Positions 8,268 through 13,446 of a stretch of DNA of 17,641 nucleotides are shown in pieces; positions within the stretch are counted from its first letter, which is position 1, and the number at the start of each line of letters is the position of its first letter. The translations under genes and the position numbers were made by a program. The notes under the pieces were generated by a model. The model was not told the origin of the DNA, searched no databases, and was given only the letters and a program-made list of their open reading frames with translations. This DNA comes from UBA1367 sp040268355 (lineage in GTDB: Bacteria; Actinomycetota; Coriobacteriia; Coriobacteriales; Atopobiaceae): assembly GCA_040268355.1 (NCBI GenBank), contig JAWRIT010000043.1:1-17641 (forward strand). The letters are read 5' to 3'.

Positions 8268-8426
8268 CGCGACGCTCGAGGGTGCGTGCGCTACGCTCGG
8301 CCCGATGGCTCGGTGGCGCCTGCCTGCGCCTCTTTGGCGTCGAACTACGTGATGCCGCCGTTGCCTGAGCTCTTTCTACAGGCAGCGGGCGGGTCAGTGA
8401 AGAGCGCACGGTTTTGAAAAACACCC

Positions 8427-8458
8427 TTGCATTCGAGAGTCGGTTGGGGCATTATAAT
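8427..8458 (+). promoter_or_regulatory. Promoter of the tRNA-His/tRNA-Lys unit
   Basis: A perfect TATAAT -10 lies at 8453-8458, about 27 nt upstream of tRNA-His. The nearest -35 match is TTGCAT at 8427-8432, at a long 20-nt spacing, so the -35 is uncertain. A short inverted repeat (GTCAC-GAG-GTGAC) lies in the predicted leader. Farther upstream, 8268-8426 holds no gene that I can see, only a 10-bp hairpin at 8358-8388 with no T-tract. Confidence 0.6.
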
Positions 8459-8485
8459 CTGGCCGTGTCACGAGGTGACCAAATG

Positions 8486-8561
8486 GTGGGCGTAGCTCAG
8501 TTGGCAGAGCGCTGGGTTGTGGCCCCGGAGGTCGAGGGTTCGAGTCCCTTCGCCCACCCCA
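8486..8561 (+). tRNA. tRNA-His (anticodon GTG)
   Basis: It folds into a full cloverleaf: acceptor GTGGGCG (8486-8492) with CGCCCAC (8551-8557), D-stem GCTC/GAGC, and an anticodon loop with GTG at 8519-8521. The T-arm is GAGGGTTCGAGTCCCTT. CCA is encoded (8559-8561). G at 8485 provides the G-1 that pairs with discriminator C73 (8558), the hallmark of tRNA-His. Confidence 0.97.
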
Positions 8562-8588
8562 TCGTTTGGCTCTCGGAGCACATCAGCA

Positions 8589-8664
8589 GGACCGGTAGCT
8601 CAGCTGGTAGAGCAGGGGACTCTTAATCCCAAGGTCCAGGGTTCGAACCCCTGCCGGTCCACCA
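8589..8664 (+). tRNA. tRNA-Lys (anticodon CTT)
   Basis: Acceptor GGACCGG (8589-8595) pairs with CCGGTCC (8654-8660), with discriminator A and encoded CCA (8662-8664). The anticodon CTT is at 8622-8624. The outermost anticodon-stem pair is a G-A mismatch. It lies 27 nt after tRNA-His and is probably cotranscribed with it. Confidence 0.97.
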
Positions 8665-8670
8665 CGTAAA

Positions 8671-8692
8671 GCACGAGGTCAGACGCCCAAGC
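8671..8692 (+). repeat. Left copy of direct repeat flanking the toxin-antitoxin island
   Basis: GCACGAGGTCAG (8671-8682) recurs exactly at 11679-11690. The next 10 bases match at 7 positions, so the copies agree at 19 of 22. This copy lies 7 nt after tRNA-Lys and includes the left arm of its terminator. tRNA 3' flanks are common integration sites, so it may be an attachment-site or insertion footprint. No integrase is visible. Confidence 0.45.
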
Positions 8693-8706
8693 GCCTGACC
8701 TCTTTT
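8675..8706 (+). terminator. Terminator of the tRNA unit
   Basis: An 8-bp stem (8675-8682 with 8695-8702) extends after one mismatch by 3 bp, has a CCAA loop, and is followed by TTTT. It starts 10 nt after tRNA-Lys. Its left arm is also part of a direct repeat that recurs after hicB. The remaining bases up to 8802 hold only short palindromes and no gene. Confidence 0.8.
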
Positions 8707-8802
8707 GCTGTATAAACCATGCATGGTCCCGTACCGTAGCTTCCTTTCTGCTCGCTAAGCCCATCGGCGCTCACATATGAGCGGACCCCCGAAGCTTCGG
8801 CC

Positions 8803-9285
8803 CTACTTTTCCTCCTCTGCCTTGTCAGCAACGAGGATGGTGTTGAGGAGCTCGTCGGGATTAGCCGGAGGCACCACAAATCCACCCATGGGAGAGAGTC
8901 TGGTCATCTGTAGTACCTGCGCCGAGGCATTTGAGTAGCAGAGGGACAGCGCCTCCCTTCTCAACATCAGATCCATCGTCGGCTCATCACGGCCATGGTC
9001 TTCGCAGGACACAATGATCCAATTGGTGACCTTGGCATGCATCCTCTTGATGGTGGCGCCGGGCACATCGTCGTACATGCTCACCTCAAGGGTGAACTCC
9101 ATCTCCAGACGATGGGCGTCGTGGTCGTCGCTGACGCTTAAAGAGGAATGTGGGGCCGACACCGTGACGTCGGCACGCATGGTGATATCCTCTGCGGGAG
9201 GCTCGATGCTCACGTGCATGGCGATATCCACGGTGCGTATGTCATTGACGCTGATCTCGCTGAGATAGCTTCTTATGCTAGGCAT
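8803..9285 (-). CDS. SecB-like chaperone of a toxin-antitoxin-chaperone operon
   Basis: This 160-residue protein has a SecB-like layout. It has alternating beta-strands through about residue 105, with EMEFTLEVSMYDD comparable to the central SecB strands. The C-terminal part ...ALSLCYSNASAQVLQMTRL-SPMGGFVVPPANPDELLNTIL resembles the SecB helix, then the P-x-L-x-L-x-P-x-NFDALF segment. General SecB belongs to diderm proteobacteria; in a monoderm actinobacterium the known parallel is the SecB-like chaperone of TAC systems such as Rv1957 of M. tuberculosis. It is the third gene after toxin and antitoxin, and its ATG overlaps the antitoxin stop by 8 nt. The expected role is to fold and protect the antitoxin. 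The family call is by eye; the context makes it strong. Confidence 0.75.
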   Translation of the reverse strand: MPSIRSYLSEISVNDIRTVDIAMHVSIEPPAEDITMRADVTVSAPHSSLSVSDDHDAHRLEMEFTLEVSMYDDVPGATIKRMHAKVTNWIIVSCEDHGRDEPTMDLMLRREALSLCYSNASAQVLQMTRLSPMGGFVVPPANPDELLNTILVADKAEEEK

Positions 9286-9664
9286 ATGTCACCACCCTCG
9301 TAGTGCGAGAGTGTTCTCCGTCTGAGGTGGCGGGCCATCCTGTGGCTTCGATCGGCGGTATGTAGGATGTGGTAGAGGCTCCGTCCTTGTCCGCAAGTGG
9401 TACGAGTTTGATGTTGAGCTTTAGAACCTCGTCGAGCTCTGCAAGGGTCTTGAGCGTGATGTTCGCCTCGCCGCTGAGCAACCTGCTAATCTGACTCTCC
9501 TTCTTGCCCATGCGCTTCGCCAGGTCCTTCTGATTCAAGCCAAGTTCTTCCATGCGGTCATACGTGATCACGCATAGGCTCATGATGTAGTCGAGCAGTA
9601 TCTCCTCGGAGCTTTTTGGCCCGGTAAAGGCATCTGCAAAGCTCTTTCCCTTCACGATTGCCAT
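9278..9664 (-). CDS. higA: HigA-like XRE-family antitoxin with C-terminal tail
   Basis: This 128-residue protein has a helix-turn-helix of the XRE/HTH_3 type at about residues 38-85 (LGLNQKDLAKRMGKKESQISRLL...). In HigA-type antitoxins this domain binds the operon promoter, and the protein neutralises the toxin. A tail of about 38 residues follows (91-128), with one Trp (W110) and the segment YIPPIEATGWPAT. In TAC systems such an extension is the chaperone-addiction region that makes the antitoxin depend on its SecB-like partner; assigning that role here is inference from gene order. The gene starts 3 nt after the toxin stop with GGAGGAG upstream and overlaps the chaperone by 8 nt. GC content is visibly lower than in flanking genes. 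Confidence 0.85.
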   Translation of the reverse strand: MAIVKGKSFADAFTGPKSSEEILLDYIMSLCVITYDRMEELGLNQKDLAKRMGKKESQISRLLSGEANITLKTLAELDEVLKLNIKLVPLADKDGASTTSYIPPIEATGWPATSDGEHSRTTRVVTYA

Positions 9665-9667
9665 TTC

Positions 9668-10081
9668 TCACTCCTCCTCCAGACTCCTGCGAGCGATCTT
9701 TGCAAGCTCTTTTCCTCTTCTCATGACGTGTGTTGGTATCTTGCCTGACCCCTGATGGCCATTGAAATCAAATAGCAGCACGATTCGATAACCCCCATAT
9801 GGTTGATGAATGTATGCCATCACCCTGATGACCTTTCCTGCAACTTTGAGCTCGAAGAGGGATAGTCCCGAGTCCAGAAGCCTGACGAGTTTGCCGAGAA
9901 ACTTCGCTGGCCCATGGAACTGCACTTTAGCGACCATCTGCACAATGAGCCGATATCGATCTTGCGACTTCCTGTCAACCTGCATCTTCTCAAGGAAGTC
10001 AGGACTACCCTTCCGGCGCAGCACGAGGATGGGATTGCCGCACTCGGTCTCGTGCTCGACAATTTCATAGCCTTCTGCCAT
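9668..10081 (-). CDS. higB: HigB/RelE-like toxin (Gp49 type)
   Basis: This 137-residue basic protein is the first gene of the leftward operon. The C-terminal half has the RelE/HigB (phage Gp49-like) pattern: LLDSGLSLFELKV (about 68-80), IRVMAYIHQ, YRIVLLFDFNGHQ (98-110), then a Lys/Arg-rich helix HVMRRGKELAKIARRSLEE (118-136). Proteins of this type are mRNA interferases, often ribosome-dependent. The N-terminal GNPILV...DFLEK segment suits the start of this family, which supports ATG 10081; GGAGGT is 3 nt from it. The toxin-first order with antitoxin second is the HigBA arrangement. Specific catalytic residues cannot be assigned by eye. Confidence 0.82.
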   Translation of the reverse strand: MAEGYEIVEHETECGNPILVLRRKGSPDFLEKMQVDRKSQDRYRLIVQMVAKVQFHGPAKFLGKLVRLLDSGLSLFELKVAGKVIRVMAYIHQPYGGYRIVLLFDFNGHQGSGKIPTHVMRRGKELAKIARRSLEEE

Positions 10082-10090
10082 AACACCTCC

Positions 10091-10110
10091 GATTCACATT
10101 TATATGAATC
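10091..10110. promoter_or_regulatory. Palindromic operator over the toxin-antitoxin -10 box
   Basis: GATTCA (10091-10096) and TGAATC (10105-10110) form the arms of a 20-bp dyad in which 8 of 10 positions pair. It covers the -10 box of the TAC promoter. Antitoxins with an XRE domain usually repress their own operon at such a site; binding here is inferred. Confidence 0.6.
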
Positions 10111-10127
10111 CTCTTCCCCTTTGTCAA
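10099..10127 (-). promoter_or_regulatory. Near-consensus promoter of the TAC operon
   Basis: On the minus strand, TTGACA (10127-10122) and TATAAA (10104-10099) are separated by exactly 17 nt, 11 of 12 consensus bases. Transcription would start near 10092, only about 10 nt before the toxin ATG, so the leader would contain little more than the GGAGGT ribosome binding site. Confidence 0.8.
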
Positions 10128-10349
10128 GAGAACATTCTTTCGATAACCTACTACGAAGAATCGGATCGAACCCGTGGGACTTCCAATCTCGCAGGTTTGG
10201 ATTTTTATGTTGTGAGCCGCCACGACGATGGTCCCTCACCGAGTGGCGCCTGACAATAGGGTGCCCAGGGGGATTCCGGCTTTGCTCCCTGAAGGGGAAG
10301 CATGAAGTGAGCCCACGTGTACGGGGAAACCGCGCAAGGAGGAAGACAC

Positions 10350-10709
10350 ATGAAGGGTGACCTGCCCAGAGGCATACGGGCGGCCACCGACGCCGCCGAC
10401 TCCGACTTCATGCGCTTCTTCTCCATCGTCCAGGACGCGGCGCAGGGGCTCGGGAAGACATTCTTCCTCTCCTGCGCGGAGGCGCACGACGGCGCCGTCG
10501 GGGACATCTGGTGCGAGGACTTAAGCGGATAGCTCGTCCCAGATGGGGACGCCGCCGGCTTCGAGCGGGCCTGGATGGCGGACGACCCCGCCATCTGGTC
10601 GGATGCGATAGATGGGTGGCAGGCCTTCGCTCGATGGTCCGTGGGCCCGGACGGCGGCGTAGTTATCACGTTCGAGCTCCCCTACGTGCCGGACGGCTAC
10701 GGATCGTGA
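10350..10709 (+). pseudogene. Small unknown gene interrupted by one in-frame TAG
   Basis: An open frame starts at ATG 10350 after AAGGAGGAAG. It encodes 60 residues (MKGDLPRGIRA...IWCEDLSG) and stops at TAG 10530-10532. The same frame then continues with protein-like, Trp-rich acidic sequence (LVPDGDAAGFERAWMADDP...FELPYVPDGYGS) to TGA at 10709. Removing the TAG gives one continuous 119-codon gene with no shift. A single G-to-A change in TGG would produce it, giving LSGWLVP as the likely ancestral sequence. I do not recognise the family. It lies between two toxin-antitoxin modules, so an immunity or antitoxin-like role is possible but unsupported. Amber readthrough or a sequencing error are alternatives. 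Confidence 0.6.
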
Positions 10710-10772
10710 CACCGCAGACGCCACGCCTACCCTGGCTCAAGTGCCGCCTGCTGTGTCCGCCTGCCCTATATC

Positions 10773-10810
10773 GTGCTTTGGAAACCCAAAGAATTCACAA
10801 GCACCTTGTG
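10773..10810. repeat. Overlapping inverted repeats upstream of hicAB
   Basis: Three stems share bases here: GTGCTT (10773-10778) with AAGCAC (10799-10804), CTTTGG (10776-10781) with CCAAAG (10786-10791), and CACAAG (10796-10801) with CTTGTG (10805-10810). The first is incompatible with the other two. They precede the palindrome at 10827-10844. The function is unknown. Confidence 0.5.
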
Positions 10811-10844
10811 CTAAGGCTAAATATTCTTATACTTATAAGTATAA
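10806..10844 (+). promoter_or_regulatory. Possible promoter with 18-bp perfect palindrome
   Basis: A perfect 18-bp palindrome, TTATACTTA-TAAGTATAA, lies at 10827-10844. It covers a possible -10 TATACT (10828-10833), with TTGTGC 16 nt upstream (10806-10811) as a weak -35. The half-site TATACTTA recurs at 10951-10958 over the promoter next to hicA. The pair looks like operator sites for one regulator, for which HicB is the natural candidate. Confidence 0.5.
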
Positions 10845-10875
10845 ACTAAACGCGCCAAGGAGGATCAGCACGGAC

Positions 10876-10899
10876 ATGAAGCAGTGGTTCACCATCTGA
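10876..10899 (+). other. Seven-codon mini-ORF after a good ribosome binding site
   Basis: AAGGAGG (10857-10863) precedes ATG 10876, which encodes MKQWFTI and then TGA. The frame after the stop (KNARELSLHACDYEHKK) runs on to overlap hicA, so this may be a decayed gene start or a leader peptide. Evidence is thin. Confidence 0.25.
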
Positions 10900-10928
10900 A
10901 AAAACGCTCGGGAGCTCAGCCTTCACGC

Positions 10929-10956
10929 TTGCGATTATGAGCATAAAAAATATACT
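10929..10956 (+). promoter_or_regulatory. Predicted promoter of hicAB
   Basis: TTGCGA (10929-10934) and TATACT (10951-10956) are 16 nt apart. The start would fall near 10963, leaving a leader of about 20 nt that contains AAAGGAGG (10970-10977) before hicA. The -10 overlaps TATACTTA, the half-site of the upstream palindrome, which suggests autorepression. Confidence 0.5.
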
Positions 10957-10982
10957 TACCTCACGGACGAAAGGAGGAGTCC

Positions 10983-11168
10983 ATGGAGCCACCCACCGTC
11001 CGTGAGGTCATACGAAGGCTGGAGAGCGAAGGCTTCGTACAGGTCGGCCAGAAGGGAGACCACAGGCGTTACGCCAGGGGATCCCAGAAGGTGACGGTGG
11101 CAGGCAAGCCAAGCGAGCACCTGTTACGGAAGACCTGGAAGAGCATCGAGCAGCAAGCTGGGTGGTGA
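10983..11168 (+). CDS. hicA: HicA-like mRNA interferase toxin
   Basis: This 61-residue protein has the small double-stranded-RNA-binding fold pattern of HicA. The N-terminal helix REVIRRLESEGFVQV is followed by the catalytic GDHRRY segment (His27), a strand KVTVAGKPSEHL, and a final helix with the typical end SIEQQAGW. HicA toxins cut mRNA and are neutralised by HicB encoded next to them. Length is normal for the family. AAAGGAGG lies just before ATG 10983. It is first in a two-gene unit with hicB 63 nt downstream. The usual LRxILRQAGL end is altered to LRKTWKSIEQQAGW; whether toxicity is retained is unknown. Confidence 0.85.
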   Translation: MEPPTVREVIRRLESEGFVQVGQKGDHRRYARGSQKVTVAGKPSEHLLRKTWKSIEQQAGW

Positions 11169-11180
11169 CCAAAAGGGGAA

Positions 11181-11206
11181 GGGGTCGGGACGCCGGCCTC
11201 GACCCC
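11181..11206 (+). other. Hairpin between hicA and hicB
   Basis: GGGGTCG (11181-11187) pairs with CGACCCC (11200-11206), with further partial pairing inside, in the 63-nt intercistronic gap. There is no T-run, so full termination is unlikely. It could lower or stabilise one part of the message and so set the toxin:antitoxin ratio, as inference. Confidence 0.45.
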
Positions 11207-11231
11207 GCTTCTGACCAGAAAGGAGAGCCTG

Positions 11232-11660
11232 ATGGTCTACTCATACGAGGCAATCATCACCAAGGAGGAGGACGGGTACTTCGTCCGGTTTCCTCAACTG
11301 CCAGACGCCTTCACGCAGGGGGCGACGCGTGAGGAGGCTGTCACAAGAGCTGCCGACGTACTCACACTCGTCCTCTCGGGCATCGTCGACGAAGGTGGGA
11401 GGCCTCCCGCACCGGAGCGTGTCGCGGAGGTGGTGTCGGTCTGCGTCGACGTGACGCGGGCGGTGGTGGACGCAAGCAAATGCATGACCAATGCCGAGGC
11501 CGCGGAGGAGCTTGGGGTCACCTCGGGGAGGGTGAGCCAGCTCGTCAAGAGCGGTCAGCTGGAGCGGGTGATCGTTGACGGCAGGTCGATGATCACCATC
11601 GAGAGCGTGAACCGTCGCAAGAAGAACCCACCCGCACCGCATCGCCCGCGCAAAGCCTAG
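11232..11660 (+). CDS. hicB: HicB-family antitoxin with C-terminal helix-turn-helix
   Basis: This 142-residue protein starts with the degenerate RNase H-like HicB domain (YSYEAIITKEEDGYFVRFPQLPDAFTQGATREEAVTRAADVL, about 3-44), which blocks HicA. Residues about 85-128 form a helix-turn-helix of excisionase/MerR type (MTNAEAAEELGVTSGRVSQLVKSG..., then VDGRSMI), fitting DNA binding and autoregulation. A basic, Pro-rich tail ends the protein. AAAGGAGA precedes ATG 11232. It follows hicA in the same orientation. Palindromic TATACTTA elements upstream of hicA are candidate operators. Confident in family. Confidence 0.88.
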   Translation: MVYSYEAIITKEEDGYFVRFPQLPDAFTQGATREEAVTRAADVLTLVLSGIVDEGGRPPAPERVAEVVSVCVDVTRAVVDASKCMTNAEAAEELGVTSGRVSQLVKSGQLERVIVDGRSMITIESVNRRKKNPPAPHRPRKA

Positions 11661-11678
11661 CGTGGCTCCCCACCTCCC

Positions 11679-11700
11679 GCACGAGGTCAGGCACCCCAGC
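11679..11700 (+). repeat. Right copy of direct repeat flanking the toxin-antitoxin island
   Basis: The first 12 bases are identical to 8671-8682, and 19 of 22 positions match overall. It lies 18 nt after hicB. Here the sequence does not form the full terminator hairpin seen at the left copy. The rest of 11661-11860 contains a GTAAC-N6-GTTAC inverted repeat (11745-11760) and a TATCCT (11794-11799) that could be a -10 for the following ABC operon. Confidence 0.45.
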
Positions 11701-11860
11701 TCCCGATCCCTCCCGCCCCACCCTCGCCAGCGGCACCACCGGTCGTAACAGAGACGTTACCCGCTCGCCCGCCCTGCCGCAGGGGGACTGCGCTATCCTG
11801 TACTCCATCACGCTAAAGTACGCGTTTCATCACATCCGGACGCACGAGGGAGAGGACCGT

Positions 11861-12682
11861 ATGCCAACCATGAATCGTCGCCAGTTCCTGACCGGCAGCA
11901 TGCTGCTCGCCGCCCCGACCATCCTCGGCCTTGTCGGCTGCGGTGGCACCGAGAACGCGGCTAGCGCCGACGGGGAGGAGACCTTCGTCTTCAAGCATGG
12001 CTTCGACCTCGACTACCCGCCCTACTCCTACATTGACGACAACGGCGAGACCGGCGGCTTCGATGTCGAGATGGCGCAGGCCGTCTGCGCTTACTACGGC
12101 TGGGGCTACGAGGCCGTCCCGTTCAACTGGGACGCAAAGGACGCCGAGCTCAACGCCGGCAGCTGTGACTGCATCTGGTCGGGCTTCACCATGAACGGAC
12201 GCGAGGACGACTACCTCTGGAGCAAGGCGTACTCCGACAACACCCAGATGATCATGGTCAAGAAGGACTCCGACATCAAGACCATCGCAGACCTTGCGGG
12301 CAAGGTGGTCGGCGTCCAGACCGCAACCTCGGCTTACGACCTGCTCAACGACGAGGAGGGCCAGGCGGAGCTCAAGGACACCTTCGATAGGCTGGAGATC
12401 TACGAGACCTACACCATCGCCTTCAACGACCTCAAGGCGGGAGCCATCGACGCCATCGCCATCGATGTGACGAGCGGCAACTTCCTGATGAGCGGTGAGA
12501 CGGACTACGAGTTCTTGGATGAGCCGCTGGGCAGCGAGCAGTACGCCATTGGCTTTCGCAAGGAGGACACCGAGCTGTGCGACCAGGTCAACGCCGCGCT
12601 CGACGCGCTGGTGGCCGATGGCACCTATGACGAGATCGGCAAGAAGTATCCGGAGATCTACGATTACCTCTGCCTCAACTAG
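11861..12682 (+). CDS. Amino-acid ABC transporter substrate-binding lipoprotein
   Basis: This 273-residue periplasmic-binding-type protein (SBP_bac_3 family) captures polar amino acids outside the membrane for import. The signal peptide has a twin-arginine motif NRRQFL (residues 5-10), a hydrophobic stretch, and a lipobox GLVGC with Cys27, so the mature protein should be a lipid-anchored Tat substrate. The mature part shows DYPPYSYIDDNGETGGFDVEMAQAV, then SGFTMNGRE, the DLAGKVVGVQTATSA hinge region and the typical end DGTYDEIGKKYPE. GAGGGAGAGG precedes ATG 11861; ATG 11870 (MNRRQF) is an alternative start. First gene of a probable five-gene operon. The specific amino acid cannot be read from sequence. 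Confidence 0.92.
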   Translation: MPTMNRRQFLTGSMLLAAPTILGLVGCGGTENAASADGEETFVFKHGFDLDYPPYSYIDDNGETGGFDVEMAQAVCAYYGWGYEAVPFNWDAKDAELNAGSCDCIWSGFTMNGREDDYLWSKAYSDNTQMIMVKKDSDIKTIADLAGKVVGVQTATSAYDLLNDEEGQAELKDTFDRLEIYETYTIAFNDLKAGAIDAIAIDVTSGNFLMSGETDYEFLDEPLGSEQYAIGFRKEDTELCDQVNAALDALVADGTYDEIGKKYPEIYDYLCLN

Positions 12683-12728
12683 GCGGGCGGTCGCGTCCTT
12701 CTCTGCTCGGCAGAGGTGAGGGGTAGCC

Positions 12729-13376
12729 ATGACGTTTTCCACCATGTTGTCGACGATGTCGGTCGGCATGCTGAGGGCCGCCGCGATCTTCGTTTTGACG
12801 CTGGCAGGGTCGCTGCCGCTCGGGATGATCGTGGCGCTGCTCAAGAAGTCCCGCTTTGCCGTGGTGCGCGCGCTCGTCAGCGCCTTCATCGCAGTGATGC
12901 GCGGCACGCCGCTCATGCTCCAGCTGCTGGTCTGGTACTTCGGGCCGTACTACCTGTTCGGCCTGAACATCGGCGAGTGGCGCTTTCCTGCGCTCATCAT
13001 CGGCTTCGTCCTGAACTACACCGCCTACTTCGCCGAGATCTACCGGGGCGGCATCGAGGGCATCCCCACAGGACAGTTCGAGGCCGCCGAGGTGCTGGGT
13101 TACACCAGGTCACAGGCGTTCGTGCGCATCATCCTGCCGCAGGTCGTCAAGCGGATCCTGCCGGCGGTGACCAACGAGGTCATCACCCTGGTCAAGGATA
13201 CCTCGCTCGCCTTTACCCTGGCCTACCAGGAGGTCTTCTCCCTGGCAAAGCAGATCTCCGCTTCGCAGACCTCCTTCACGCCATTCGTCATCGCGGGCGT
13301 GTTCTACTTCGTTGCCAACTATGTCGTGGCCTTTGTCATGCAGCGCATCGAGAAGGCGCTTGATTACTATCAGTAG
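12729..13376 (+). CDS. Amino-acid ABC transporter permease (HisM/GlnP type)
   Basis: This 215-residue integral membrane protein has about five hydrophobic segments, at roughly residues 8-32, 50-78, 86-106, 155-175 and 187-207. The ATPase-contact EAA loop reads GQFEAAEVLGYTRSQAFVRIILPQ across about residues 118-141. NYTAYFAEIYRGGIEGIP upstream of it is typical of polar amino-acid permeases. It is the only permease gene here, so a homodimer is likely. It starts 46 nt after the binding protein gene, with a GAGGTGAGGGG ribosome binding region. Confident in family. Confidence 0.93.
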   Translation: MTFSTMLSTMSVGMLRAAAIFVLTLAGSLPLGMIVALLKKSRFAVVRALVSAFIAVMRGTPLMLQLLVWYFGPYYLFGLNIGEWRFPALIIGFVLNYTAYFAEIYRGGIEGIPTGQFEAAEVLGYTRSQAFVRIILPQVVKRILPAVTNEVITLVKDTSLAFTLAYQEVFSLAKQISASQTSFTPFVIAGVFYFVANYVVAFVMQRIEKALDYYQ

Positions 13377-13446
13377 GGTAGGTAGGGCCGCAGACGCATG
13401 CGGACGCTGACGGCAGCGGTGGCTGCAGATGAGAGGCGCGACCACC

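Noticed and set aside
10212..10332. CRISPR array
   Set aside because: Only degenerate, unequally spaced single copies and no cas genes; kept only as a low-interest observation.
10205..10669. 154-codon minus-strand frame opposite the amber-split gene
   Set aside because: No good ribosome binding site and no family features. The plus-strand frame has a strong ribosome binding site and protein-like composition across the TAG.
11745..11799. Defined promoter and operator for the ABC operon
   Set aside because: TATCCT and a GTAAC/GTTAC dyad are present, but no -35 at suitable spacing could be found, so no feature was called.
11813..12916. 367-codon minus-strand open frame opposite the ABC binding protein
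   Set aside because: Antisense to a well-supported lipoprotein gene, with low-complexity Val/Leu/Ala composition.
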